Positions 25,853 to 35,154 of a stretch of 59,923 nt of DNA are shown here, piece after piece (the first letter of the stretch is position 1; each line of letters starts with the position of its first letter). Position numbers and translations under genes: made by a program. The notes under the pieces were generated by a model. The model was not told where the DNA came from. It did not search any database and worked only from the letters and a program-made list of their open reading frames with translations. The stretch is from UBA7359 sp041689615 (GTDB lineage: Bacteria; Pseudomonadota; Gammaproteobacteria; Eutrophobiales; Eutrophobiaceae): positions 1-59,923 of the forward strand of contig JBDNFW010000001.1 of assembly GCA_041689615.1 (NCBI GenBank), read 5' to 3'.

Positions 25853-28018
25853 ATGGATATCTCCTACATACTCGATTCTCTAAATGCCGACCAACGTGAG
25901 GCAGTTGGGGCCGATGCCGGCAATTTACTGATTTTAGCCGGTGCTGGTAGTGGTAAAACCCGCGTATTAGTGCATCGAATCGCCTGGTATATCGAAACAG
26001 GTCAAGCCAGTCCTTATAGCATCATGGCGGTGACCTTTACTAATAAGGCGGCGGCGGAAATGCGCTCACGAATAGAACGTCTATTAGATCAGCCCACGCG
26101 CGGCATGTGGGTCGGTACATTTCATAGTCTTGCGCATCGTTTATTACGTGCACATTGGCAAGAAGCGAATTTGCCGGAAAGTTTTCAGATATTAGATAGT
26201 GAAGATCAATATCGCACCGTGCGTCGCGTTATCCGTTCAATGCAGTTGGATGAAACAAGCTTTAAACCGAGAGAAGCACAATGGTTTATTAACGCACGTA
26301 AAGATGAAGGTTTAAGACCAGAGAATATAGATGCACATGATGATGTGACAACCGAACAAATGGTGCAGATCTATAAAAACTATCAGGAAGCATGTGAACG
26401 ATCAGGCTTGGTGGATTTTGCTGAACTATTATTAAGAACCTATGAGTTGTTTCGAGATCAAGGTGCGATCCGTGAACATTATCAACATCGCTTTAAACAT
26501 GTTTTGGTTGATGAGTTTCAGGATACTAATTCGCTGCAATACGGATGGTTAAGATTACTAACCGGTGAAAACAGCACCTTGTTTGCGGTTGGTGATGATG
26601 ATCAGTCTGTTTATTCATGGCGTGGCGCGCGTGTAGAAAACATGCAGGATTTTCAACGTCATTTCAAAGACGCACGACTATTAAAGCTGGAACAAAATTA
26701 TCGATCAACTGCGACCATACTGAAAGCCGCGAACAAATTAATTGCCAATAACAATTCACGTTTAGGCAAAGATCTCTGGACTGATGGTGAAGACGGCGAA
26801 CCTATCGGTGTTTATATGGCTTATAATGAAACCGATGAAGCGCGTTATGTTATCGATCGAATTAAACAAGCGCCGGAACAAGGTAAACCCTTTACCGATT
26901 ATGCCATCTTATATCGAACCAGTGCCCAGTCGCGTGTTCTTGAAGAAGCGTTAATGCAAGCGCGTATCCCCTATCGTGTTTATGGAGGCATGCGATTCTA
27001 TGAGCGTGCAGAAATTAAAGATGCACTCGCCTATGTTCGTTTGGCACGTTTTACTGAAGACGATGCGTCATTTGAAAGGATTATCAATACACCAACACGC
27101 GGCATAGGCAATAAAACGGTTGAAGAGTTACGTGTAACGGCAAGAAGAGATAATTGTTCTCTTTGGAATGCCACATTACAAATCGTTGAACATAAATTAA
27201 TGAGTGCTCGCGCATTAAATGCATTAGAGCAATTCATTCATTTAATACAAAAAATGAAACAAGCCGAATTAGAAGCGACATTAGATGAACATGTTGATCA
27301 AGTGATAAAACTAAGTGGCTTGATTGAACATTTTAAAAAAGAAAAAGGCGAAAAAGGTCTGTCGCGAGTGGAGAACCTTGAAGAACTGGTAACCGCATCC
27401 GGTGAATTTGAAATTGGTGATGATGAAGAACTGGCAGAGATGGATGCCTTGTCAGCATTTCTATCGCATGCCGCATTAGAGTCAGGTGAAACACAAGCAG
27501 GTGATAGTTCCGATTGCGTACACTTAATGACATTACACTCTGCCAAAGGTCTCGAGTTCCCTGATGTATATTTAGTCGGCATGGAAGAAGGTTTGTTTCC
27601 GCATCAACGTAGCAGTGAAGATATAGTGCAGTTAGAAGAAGAACGACGACTTTGTTATGTTGGCATTACCCGCGCGGAAAAAAAACTGACACTAACCTAC
27701 ACACAACATCGACGTCTGCATGGATCAGATTACTATCCGCAACCTTCACGTTTTATTGACGAAATACCTTCAGAGTTACTAAATGATATTCGACTGGGTG
27801 GTAGCGTGACGGAAGCTATGTTCAGTACTAGTCATGCCAGTTCTTCAACTAATGATGGTGAACTGTCATTGGGACAACGCGTAAGGCATGTTAAGTTTGG
27901 TGAGGGTACGGTGCTTAACTTAGAAGGCAGCGGCAGCCATATGCGTATACAGGTTAATTTTGAACAGGCGGGGGCGAAATGGTTGGTCGCGCAGTATGCT
28001 AATTTACAACCCGCATAA
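25853..28018 (+). CDS. uvrD: DNA helicase II (UvrD)
   Basis: This 3'-5' SF1 helicase acts in mismatch and excision repair. I start it at the ATG at 25853 (MDISYILDSLNADQREAV), which matches the E. coli start; an in-frame ATG 18 bases upstream is possible. The 721-residue protein shows LAGAGSGKTRVL (Walker A), VDEFQDTNSLQY (Walker B), GDDDQSVYSWRGA (motif III), and a C-terminal tail with HVKFGEGTVL typical of UvrD. Confidence 0.97.
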   Translation: MDISYILDSLNADQREAVGADAGNLLILAGAGSGKTRVLVHRIAWYIETGQASPYSIMAVTFTNKAAAEMRSRIERLLDQPTRGMWVGTFHSLAHRLLRAHWQEANLPESFQILDSEDQYRTVRRVIRSMQLDETSFKPREAQWFINARKDEGLRPENIDAHDDVTTEQMVQIYKNYQEACERSGLVDFAELLLRTYELFRDQGAIREHYQHRFKHVLVDEFQDTNSLQYGWLRLLTGENSTLFAVGDDDQSVYSWRGARVENMQDFQRHFKDARLLKLEQNYRSTATILKAANKLIANNNSRLGKDLWTDGEDGEPIGVYMAYNETDEARYVIDRIKQAPEQGKPFTDYAILYRTSAQSRVLEEALMQARIPYRVYGGMRFYERAEIKDALAYVRLARFTEDDASFERIINTPTRGIGNKTVEELRVTARRDNCSLWNATLQIVEHKLMSARALNALEQFIHLIQKMKQAELEATLDEHVDQVIKLSGLIEHFKKEKGEKGLSRVENLEELVTASGEFEIGDDEELAEMDALSAFLSHAALESGETQAGDSSDCVHLMTLHSAKGLEFPDVYLVGMEEGLFPHQRSSEDIVQLEEERRLCYVGITRAEKKLTLTYTQHRRLHGSDYYPQPSRFIDEIPSELLNDIRLGGSVTEAMFSTSHASSSTNDGELSLGQRVRHVKFGEGTVLNLEGSGSHMRIQVNFEQAGAKWLVAQYANLQPA

Positions 28019-28179
28019 AAATGCCTTTAAGAATGGCTATTTTATCCGACTACTTCGTTATAACACTTTATCTGCGATGCTCATTGACTAGTGTCAACTC
28101 CGCTTCTCGAAAAGTATTATGCCTCGTATTTGAATAAACTATCTCATTCTTACTTTAACTAGTCTGGCCAAAATTAATA

Positions 28180-28520
28180 ATGATTGAACAGGGCATTGAA
28201 TATGAAGTTAAAGATGCAACTGGCAGATCATGGGGAACTATTGTGTTTGGGCAGCCATTTAAACCGCAAGAACCTTTGTTTGGTGCAACTATCTCTGGTC
28301 ATCTGAACGCGACAACTGAATTTTGGAGGTGTGGCCATTATTTGAGAAACACATTCAAGAACTTAGTATGGATAATGTACCTGAGCATGAAATAGAATCT
28401 TTATGCCAAAGCATCTCTGGTTTGGGTGTTGTATTAATTAATTTAAAAAATGATCAGATAGAACAAGTCTCACCAGTCTTTGTTTCTGAAAATTATCTTT
28501 TAACTTGCCCATATGAGTGA
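28180..28520 (+). pseudogene. Frameshifted small gene (two overlapping frames)
   Basis: Frame 1 reads from ATG 28180 (MIEQGIEYEVKDATGRSW...) but loses sense after ATTEF near 28322. Frame 3 takes over at 28323 (LEVWPLFEKHIQEL...) and runs to the stop at 28518-28520. Joined at the TTTT run (28321-28324) they give a plausible soluble protein of about 113 residues. A single-base indel, either a real mutation or a homopolymer error, would explain it. I do not recognise the product; it resembles a small cytosolic conserved protein. It lies between uvrD and the TRAP lipoprotein. Confidence 0.55.
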
Positions 28521-28565
28521 AGCATGAAATCTAAGATAAATTAAATTTATTAAAGGCAAAACAAT

Positions 28566-29669
28566 ATGAATAAACGAAACATCTTTTTTTACTTATTGAT
28601 CAGTATCTTTATCACTGCGTGTGGTAGTGGTACTGAATCGAATCCGGCTAGTAATGCGGGTGCTGATCTTTCCAAGACGTTTAAGTGGAAGATGGTGACG
28701 ACGTGGCCGGCGAATTTTCCGATCTTTCAGGAAGGCGCGAAAAAATTTGCGGATGATGTTCGCGTCATGAGTAACGGACGTTTGGATGTTCGTGTTTATG
28801 CTGGGGATGAAATAGTGCCGGCCTTACAAGTATTCGATGCGGTGTCGCAAGGTGTGGCAGAGATGGGGCATGGTTCGGCTTATTACTGGGCGGGTAAAGT
28901 GCCTGAAGCTCAATTCTTTTCTACGGTACCCTTTGGTATGACTGCTAAAGGCATGAATGCCTGGTTATATAACGGTGGTGGTTTGGAAATTTGGCAGGAA
29001 ATTTATAAACCGTTTAATCTAATTACCTTTCCTATGGGTAATACCGGTGTGCAAATGGGCGGCTGGTTTAATAAAAAAATAAATTCATTAGAAGATGTAA
29101 AAGGTTTACGCATGCGTATACCCGGTTTGGGTGGCAAGGTGTTTAAGAAAGCCGGTGGTAATCCAGTGTTAATGGCCGGCGGTGAAATTTATACAGCACT
29201 GGAACGCGGTACACTTGATGCGACTGAATGGGTTGCGCCGTTTCACGATATGCGTCTCGGATTAAATCGTGCGGCTAAGTATTATTACTATCCGGGCTGG
29301 CATGAACCGGGCACAGCTTTCGAATTGATGATAAACAATAGTAAATGGCAAACGTTACCAGAAGATTTACAAAAGATTGTTGAAGTTACCGCAGCTGCAA
29401 CCAGTGAATGGATTTATGCACAAATGGAATTTCATAATCAGGAAGCATTAACAGAATTAAGAACAAAACAGAATGTTGAGATTCTTGAGTTTCCTGAAGA
29501 AGTCTTAAAAGAGTTTAAACGTTTAACTAAAGAAACTTTGGATGAAGAAGCCGCAGCAAGTCCGGAATTCAAACGAGTTTATGATGCCTATGAAGATTTT
29601 CGAAATCGTCATCAAGCATGGGATGAATTATCTGAAGAGGCTTATCAGAAGAGTTTAAGATTGGAATAA
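28566..29669 (+). CDS. TRAP transporter DctP-type binding lipoprotein (orphan)
   Basis: The 367-residue protein has a lipoprotein signal (lipobox ITAC at about residue 19) and a DctP-family body: WKMVTTWPANFPIFQEGAKKF, LEDVKGLRMRIPGLGGKV with the conserved carboxylate-binding arginine, and GTLDATEWVAPFHD. It resembles TakP-like binders of 2-oxo acids. The membrane subunits DctQ and DctM are absent next to it, so it works with a distant transporter or as a free binder. AAAGGC precedes the ATG. Confidence 0.9.
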   Translation: MNKRNIFFYLLISIFITACGSGTESNPASNAGADLSKTFKWKMVTTWPANFPIFQEGAKKFADDVRVMSNGRLDVRVYAGDEIVPALQVFDAVSQGVAEMGHGSAYYWAGKVPEAQFFSTVPFGMTAKGMNAWLYNGGGLEIWQEIYKPFNLITFPMGNTGVQMGGWFNKKINSLEDVKGLRMRIPGLGGKVFKKAGGNPVLMAGGEIYTALERGTLDATEWVAPFHDMRLGLNRAAKYYYYPGWHEPGTAFELMINNSKWQTLPEDLQKIVEVTAAATSEWIYAQMEFHNQEALTELRTKQNVEILEFPEEVLKEFKRLTKETLDEEAAASPEFKRVYDAYEDFRNRHQAWDELSEEAYQKSLRLE

Positions 29670-29689
29670 AAGTAATTATACAGTCTCGT

Positions 29690-29835
29690 CGCTCTTGGCA
29701 TCCATGCGCCCGCGACATGACCGCCATGGATGGCGGAAATATCGAAAATGCAGGACGTTTACATGGACGTAAACGGGTGAAATTGTAAGGAACAAAATTT
29801 CCAGCATTTTTTCGATGACAGTACATCCTGTACAT
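29690..29835. repeat. Hairpin repeat block
   Basis: This non-coding stretch contains three short palindromes: CCGCCAT-GG-ATGGCGG (29721-29736), CGTTTAC-ATGGAC-GTAAACG (29756-29775) and GTACATCCTGTAC (about 29820-29832). The same styles of hairpin occur at 1.8 kb, 14.4 kb and 35.7 kb. It lies between converging genes. Confidence 0.5.
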
Positions 29836-29863
29836 AAAAAAGGGAGCGAAAGCTCCCTTTTTT
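29836..29863. terminator. Bidirectional intrinsic terminator
   Basis: GGGAGC-GAAA-GCTCCC is flanked by a run of six As on the left and six Ts on the right. It can end both the TRAP lipoprotein gene (plus) and the cytochrome gene (minus), which converge here. Confidence 0.9.
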
Positions 29864-29883
29864 ATTTCAACTTTGAAAAGTTT

Positions 29884-30408
29884 TTACTGAACTTGACCAA
29901 CCATGTAATCAACTGCCGCTTTAACTTCGTCATCAGACAGAGCAGGGTTACTACCTCTGGCAGGCATCATACCCATGTCTCCAGTAAAACCATTAATTGC
30001 ATGGTCATAAAGCGTATCAATACCTTTCGCTATTCGAGCTTCCCATGCAGCCGCATCGCCTGATTGAGGAATCATTGCCGCTAAAGCAGAAATACCATGA
30101 CAGTTTACACAAAGACCGTCATAAACTGTTTTGCCAACATCACCACTTGCTTCGCCACCAGCCGCCGCATCAGCCATTTCTTCACCAGCGGCTTCTTCTG
30201 TCATTGCTTCTGATTCTTCACCAACAGCGGTAACTTCGCCAACAGGTGCCGTTACTTTAGCAACTTCTGTCGCGCGCATTTTAGCGTCTGCTTCGTCATC
30301 TGAAGCTGCAAATTGTGCAACGACATAAAATACCACCATCATTGCAGCGATAAAACCAATTGCCAGTGAAAAATTTCTGAAAAATATTTTATCTTGTTCT
30401 TTACTCAT
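29884..30408 (-). CDS. Membrane-anchored cytochrome c5-like protein
   Basis: The 174-residue protein has one N-terminal membrane anchor (FSLAIGFIAAMMVVFYVVAQFA, about residues 14-35), an Ala/Glu-rich periplasmic linker and a C-terminal monohaem domain. The domain has CVNCH for haem and MMPARG for the methionine ligand. The sequence DDEVKAAVDYMV fits the c5 group. It would carry electrons at the periplasmic face; the partner oxidase is not here. Confidence 0.9.
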   Translation of the reverse strand: MSKEQDKIFFRNFSLAIGFIAAMMVVFYVVAQFAASDDEADAKMRATEVAKVTAPVGEVTAVGEESEAMTEEAAGEEMADAAAGGEASGDVGKTVYDGLCVNCHGISALAAMIPQSGDAAAWEARIAKGIDTLYDHAINGFTGDMGMMPARGSNPALSDDEVKAAVDYMVGQVQ

Positions 30409-30520
30409 AACTCGTCCCCTAAGGATAGTGGTAGTGTCCCGAATTTCGGGTGTAATTATATTTTAAGGGCGCAGTATACCTATAGTCCCTAATTGTGGAA
30501 ACAACTCGTGTTGCAGGTTT

Positions 30521-31423
30521 TTAGACAGCTACTTTTAAAGGGGATGCCGGAAATATCGACAAGGCCTCGTCATAGAGTAAGGCCGCCTCAGAACGAATGT
30601 GGTCGAAATCTAAATAATCCATGTTTAGTCGTTTAAGTACTTCAAAATCAAGCATATTTGGAAATATGTCCTCATCTGGATGCAATCGACCGGCACAATA
30701 AATAATAGCTGCCTCCTGCCCATATTCGTCCGTCACTTCGGGACAATTTTGATAACGGATGCCAGAAATAATGGAATTAGGAATGGACCATCTTTCAAGT
30801 AAATCCGCGCCAAGTTCTCCGGCATCAAAGCCAAAAGTTGAGCGTTCGAACAAATAAAGTGGGTAACCGGTTTTTTGATGTTGGAGTAAAACCTTTTTCA
30901 TTAAAGCTGGCGCACGGACACTCAAGACCATATGACCCATATCAGATAATAAACCGAGCGTGAATAATCTCTCAGGTTCAGGAATTTTCATTTCAATTGC
31001 ACAGGATTTTGCTACTACTGCGCGCATAACTGAGTTTTGCCAAAAGGTGGCGACATCATAATGTACGCCAACAATAGATTGAAATGCCTGTGAAACTGAA
31101 ATTGATAAAACAGTGTCATGAATAGTCTTGGTGCCGAGCAACATAACCGCCCTTTTTATCGTATCAATTTTGGATACTTGTCCATAAAAAGAGCTATTTG
31201 CGACTTTTAATAATCTTGTTGAAATCGCAGGGTCGTACGAAACCAGTCCAGCCAGTTCTTCCATTCCAGCATCAGGATCATCGACGACTTCTTTCACCGC
31301 GATATAGATATCCGGCAGGGTGATTAGGTTTGCAACATCAACCAGGTATTTTTGAGTATTAGACACGGCTTTTGCTCCTCCATTTGATAGGGTATCGACC
31401 ATTCCTTGGATATATTTAGGCAT
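30521..31423 (-). CDS. HDOD-domain signalling protein
   Basis: The 300-residue protein is almost wholly an HDOD domain: ISTRLLKVANSSFYGQ, IKRAVMLLGTKTIHDTVLS, and LFTLGLLSDMGHMVL. HDOD domains are HD-superfamily modules, mostly without catalytic residues, found in bacterial signalling. No output domain is attached. It stands alone between the cytochrome and the epimerase genes. Confidence 0.88.
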   Translation of the reverse strand: MPKYIQGMVDTLSNGGAKAVSNTQKYLVDVANLITLPDIYIAVKEVVDDPDAGMEELAGLVSYDPAISTRLLKVANSSFYGQVSKIDTIKRAVMLLGTKTIHDTVLSISVSQAFQSIVGVHYDVATFWQNSVMRAVVAKSCAIEMKIPEPERLFTLGLLSDMGHMVLSVRAPALMKKVLLQHQKTGYPLYLFERSTFGFDAGELGADLLERWSIPNSIISGIRYQNCPEVTDEYGQEAAIIYCAGRLHPDEDIFPNMLDFEVLKRLNMDYLDFDHIRSEAALLYDEALSIFPASPLKVAV

Positions 31424-31696
31424 ACAGGAAACGTACCAACGGATGGGTATTCCTGTTATTTCCGTGTAGATCTAATGGTTAGTGTTGCGTACGGTGAAAG
31501 GAGTTTGTTTTATTTTATTAAAATAGCATTATTCAAATGCGGCTTTTACGCAATCCGTTCGGTTTGCAGTATTTAGTTTTTTGAACAGAAATAGTGATAG
31601 TGCGATTTGTTTGGTAGTAGAAAATAAAATTTCTATAATGATGTGATAATCTGTATTTTTAATCAGTTGTTCGAAATTTTTATTTATAAAGAGATT

Positions 31697-32500
31697 ATGA
31701 AATCTATCAATTCTCATCTCATCATCGGTTGCGGTTATTTAGGCAAACGTTTGCTGGCGTTGTTAGAAGATCAAACTTGTTGGTTTACTAATCGATCGCA
31801 AACATCCTATGCGCATTCTTTTTTACTTGATATTAATGATGAGAGCACATGGAACAATCTGGATATTTTGTCGGATGAAAAAGCATTAATTATTTATTGT
31901 ATGGTGCCGCCGAGTCAGATCGATCTGACACTCTTCCCCAGTTTTATTCATCGAGTCAATTCGCTCAATACGTCAAGATGTATTTTAATTTCATCAACAG
32001 TTGTTTATGGAAACACGGATCGTGTTGTTGATGCAGACAGTGATGTTGAGCTAGATAGCGACAGGGCGAAACGACAATATCAAATTGAACAAGACTGGTT
32101 AGAGAGTAACGAAGAATCCTGCGTTGTTAGATTAGCGGGACTCTATGGTCCGGATCGTATTATTGGACGTAACACTATCCTGCAGGGAGAAACGATCAAG
32201 GGTGATCCGGATGGTTGGTTGAATTTGATTCATGTTGATGATGCGGCGACTTTAGTAAAACGTATTGCTGAAATGGATGAACCTGAAATAATCGAACTAG
32301 GTTGTGATGGTGTGCCAATCAAACGTAAAGACCATTATGCTTTTGTTGCTGAAACATTAGATAAACCCCTGCCGGATTTTGATATTGAAGGTCAAGAGCG
32401 AGGCATAGGCCGACGTTGCGATAATAAGTTAACGATAGAAAGAACAGGATGGCAACCTGAATTTAAGAATTTTAAAGAAGGTTTACTAAAGTCGTTATAG
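31697..32500 (+). CDS. NAD-dependent epimerase/dehydratase (YeeZ-like SDR)
   Basis: The start is taken at the ATG at 31697 (MKSINSHLIIGCGYLGKRLL), since GAGATT precedes it and the glycine-rich GCGYLGKRL NAD motif should lie near the N-terminus. A later ISSTVVYGNTD and the QYQIEQDWL region fit the extended SDR fold, although the usual YxxxK looks altered to RQYQIEQ. The length (267 residues) and ends match the YeeZ group, whose reactions are unknown. It is nine bases from the next gene. Confidence 0.8.
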   Translation: MKSINSHLIIGCGYLGKRLLALLEDQTCWFTNRSQTSYAHSFLLDINDESTWNNLDILSDEKALIIYCMVPPSQIDLTLFPSFIHRVNSLNTSRCILISSTVVYGNTDRVVDADSDVELDSDRAKRQYQIEQDWLESNEESCVVRLAGLYGPDRIIGRNTILQGETIKGDPDGWLNLIHVDDAATLVKRIAEMDEPEIIELGCDGVPIKRKDHYAFVAETLDKPLPDFDIEGQERGIGRRCDNKLTIERTGWQPEFKNFKEGLLKSL

Positions 32501-32508
32501 AATGAGTA

Positions 32509-33432
32509 ATGCATAAAAAACGCATTCTAATTTTTCAGCATCTCCGCATAGAACATCCAGGCATTTTCCGTGAATTTTTTAAAGAAGATGATTTTGAAGT
32601 AGTGACTATTGAACTGGATGAAGGCGAATCAATTCCTGACTTAAATGAGTTCGATGCCTTGTGGGTCATGGGTGGGCCGATGGATGTTTGGCAGGAAGAT
32701 AAATATCCCTGGTTGATAGATGAAAAAGCCGCAATCAGAAAAGCAGTTAGAGATTTAAAAATGCCTTATGTTGGAATCTGTCTCGGTCATCAGTTACTTG
32801 CTGATGCATTAGGTGGTGAAGTCGGTCCAGGAGATAAAACTGAAGTTGGTATTATGCAAATCCACAAAACTGATGCTGGCAAGCAAAGCCCATTTTTAAA
32901 TCATATGTCGGACACGATGAATTGTTTGCAATGGCATGCCGCTGAAGTGAAGGCTGCACCAGCGGGCATGGATGTTTTAGTCTCTTCAAAAGTGTGTGGT
33001 ATTCAATCTTTGTCAAAGGGTTCTCAAGTTTTTACTACGCAGTATCATCAGGAAATTATAGATAGCACTGTTTCTGATTGGAGCGATATTCCTGCTTATA
33101 AAAAAGCACTGGAAAAAACCTTAGGTAAAAATGCAGCAGCAAAACTTGAAAAAGAAGCACTAGAATATATGAATGAATTTAATAAAATAGCCAGACAACT
33201 TTATGAAAACTGGAAATCAGTCGTTTTTTTGATCAATATGTGTGATGACATGAATAATGTTCAATCACCTTGCCTCAGGAATTGTTGTTTGAATGAAAAT
33301 GATATTTGTTTAGGTTGTTTTAGAAGTTTGTCGGAAATATTAGTCTGGGGACAGGCTAACAGTGATGAACGAAATGCTATTTTGTTAAACGCTAAAGAAA
33401 GAGCTGAAGCAGCGGATAGTCGCTACCCTTAA
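32509..33432 (+). CDS. Class I glutamine amidotransferase fused to DUF1289
   Basis: Residues 1-240 are a GMP-synthase-like glutamine amidotransferase: VMGGPMDVW, the nucleophile elbow VGICLGHQLLADAL and the histidine QYHQEI. Residues about 250-307 are a DUF1289 domain with four cysteines (SPCLRNCCLNENDICLGCF), normally a stand-alone small protein. The junction sits at a T7 run (33224-33230). Removing one T would give a TGA stop, with a new ATG at 33238 for the DUF1289 part. The fusion may therefore be real or an indel artefact of two adjacent genes. Confidence 0.82.
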   Translation: MHKKRILIFQHLRIEHPGIFREFFKEDDFEVVTIELDEGESIPDLNEFDALWVMGGPMDVWQEDKYPWLIDEKAAIRKAVRDLKMPYVGICLGHQLLADALGGEVGPGDKTEVGIMQIHKTDAGKQSPFLNHMSDTMNCLQWHAAEVKAAPAGMDVLVSSKVCGIQSLSKGSQVFTTQYHQEIIDSTVSDWSDIPAYKKALEKTLGKNAAAKLEKEALEYMNEFNKIARQLYENWKSVVFLINMCDDMNNVQSPCLRNCCLNENDICLGCFRSLSEILVWGQANSDERNAILLNAKERAEAADSRYP

Positions 33433-33460
33433 GTAAACGAAATAAAGAATTAACGAAGAA

Positions 33461-33970
33461 TTATTTTTTTAGCTCTTTATTTAACAACTTATCTTTCTTA
33501 CGCGATTCAATAGAGAGTTCTTTTTTGTATTCGATCATTTGATTCATTAGTTTTGTATTACTGGTTGCTAATATTTCTGCAGCGAGTAACCCTGCATTCT
33601 TGCCTGAACCAATAGCAACCGTTGCAACAGGAACCCCGCCCGGCATTTGAACGATTGATAGTAATGAGTCCATACCATTTAACGCATCAGTTTTTACAGG
33701 TACACCAATAACTGGCAAAGGTGTTTGACTAGCAACCATGCCTGGTAAATGAGCTGCACCACCTGCTCCAGCAATAATCACTTTTAATCCTTTTTTATGA
33801 GCACTCTTAGCATAGCGCGACATATCGTCTGGAGTACGGTGAGCGGAGAGGACATGTACTTCATGAGGTATAGAAAAGTGAGTACAAATTTCTGCCGCCG
33901 CTTTTAATGTGGGCCAGTCAGAGTCACTGCCCATGATGATACCTACTAATGGTTTTTCTTTAGTTTTCAT
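33461..33970 (-). CDS. purE: N5-carboxyaminoimidazole ribonucleotide mutase
   Basis: PurE converts N5-CAIR to CAIR in purine synthesis. The start is the ATG at 33970, giving a four-base ATGA overlap with the purK stop. The 169-residue protein has VGIIMGSDSDWPTLKAA and VLSAHRTPDDM, the family motifs, and a longer lysine-rich tail (DKLLNKELKK). Confidence 0.96.
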   Translation of the reverse strand: MKTKEKPLVGIIMGSDSDWPTLKAAAEICTHFSIPHEVHVLSAHRTPDDMSRYAKSAHKKGLKVIIAGAGGAAHLPGMVASQTPLPVIGVPVKTDALNGMDSLLSIVQMPGGVPVATVAIGSGKNAGLLAAEILATSNTKLMNQMIEYKKELSIESRKKDKLLNKELKK

Positions 33971-35154
33971 TTTTGTGCTCCGAAACGAATGCATTTAGCT
34001 GCGCGATTTGCAATGTATTCTGCATCTTCAATAGTTCCACCTAATGCAGTGATGTGTCCCATTTTACGTCCAATGTTGGTTGTCGATTTTCCATAAACAT
34101 GAATATGTGCACCGTCTACTTTTAGCGCTTCATCTAGCCCAACCGGATAACCTCTGCCTTGCTCTTCACCCAAGAGATTAATCATGACCGCCGCCGGAGC
34201 AACCATTTTAGTAGAACCTAAAGGCATGCCGATTATAGCGCGTACATGGTTTTCAAACTGAGAACATTCACAAGCTTCAATTGTATAGTGTCCGGAGTTA
34301 TGTACTCTGGGTGCCATTTCATTAAGGATAATCTGTTTATCCTCAGTGATAAACATTTCAACGCCTATTGAACCGACACCATCAATTGTTGTTACCGCTT
34401 TGCGAGCTAATTCAACGGCTTTATCAGCAAGTTCATTGTTAATACGAGCTGGCGCACGAACAATGTGACATATGTGATCTTTTTGTACAGATTCAACAAC
34501 AGGGTAGTTAACCATTTCGCCATCAATTCCGCGGGTCACCATGACAGCTAACTCACTAGTGAAATTACAAAAGCCTTCAACGTAAAGTTCGCGATTATCG
34601 CCATCCAGTTTTGCCCATGCATCTTCAATATCTTTTGCAGAATCGAGAGTTGCATTGCCTTTCCCATCGTAACCATTACGGCGGGCTTTTAAGACTAATG
34701 GCCAGCCAAGTAGCTCAGCTTGTTGTTCTATTTCTTCACGAGAATTAACAGCGGCGAAAGGCGTTACTGAGATACCTGCATCACTCAGGGCCTGTTTCTG
34801 GATTAATTTATCCTGAACCATACCTATGGTTGCTGAACTCGGGTACAAACGATGTCCGGCATCCTCAACTGTTTTTAAACTGTTTGCGTCGACAAATTCA
34901 TTTTCCAGTGAAACGACGTCGACTTTGTCAGCGAGCTTAAGCAGGTTTGCGGGATCATCCCAATCACCATAAAAAATGTCAGCAGCAAGACATGAAGCGG
35001 GCGTGTTTTCTGTTTTTTCCAGAATAACGACCTCACAACCAAGTTCCATTGCAGGTAGCGCTGTCATTCTTGCGAGCTGACCACCACCGACGATTCCGAT
35101 TCGATGCCCACTGGCAATGTGCTTATTTTCGACTTTGTTTTTAGTGTTGGCCAT
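33967..35154 (-). CDS. purK: N5-carboxyaminoimidazole ribonucleotide synthase
   Basis: PurK carboxylates AIR using ATP and bicarbonate and passes the product to PurE. The 395-residue ATP-grasp protein begins with GHRIGIVGGGQLARM and contains VLKARRNGYDGKGN, NEMAPRVHNSGHYT and the C-terminal GHITALG. It overlaps purE by four bases. Its promoter must lie in the 35155-35427 spacer, which it shares with pqqA. Confidence 0.97.
   Translation of the reverse strand: MANTKNKVENKHIASGHRIGIVGGGQLARMTALPAMELGCEVVILEKTENTPASCLAADIFYGDWDDPANLLKLADKVDVVSLENEFVDANSLKTVEDAGHRLYPSSATIGMVQDKLIQKQALSDAGISVTPFAAVNSREEIEQQAELLGWPLVLKARRNGYDGKGNATLDSAKDIEDAWAKLDGDNRELYVEGFCNFTSELAVMVTRGIDGEMVNYPVVESVQKDHICHIVRAPARINNELADKAVELARKAVTTIDGVGSIGVEMFITEDKQIILNEMAPRVHNSGHYTIEACECSQFENHVRAIIGMPLGSTKMVAPAAVMINLLGEEQGRGYPVGLDEALKVDGAHIHVYGKSTTNIGRKMGHITALGGTIEDAEYIANRAAKCIRFGAQK

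Noticed and set aside
30438..30450. CCCGAATTTCGGG palindrome before the cytochrome gene
   Set aside because: A 13-base palindrome alone is too short to call an operator; no match to a known regulator.
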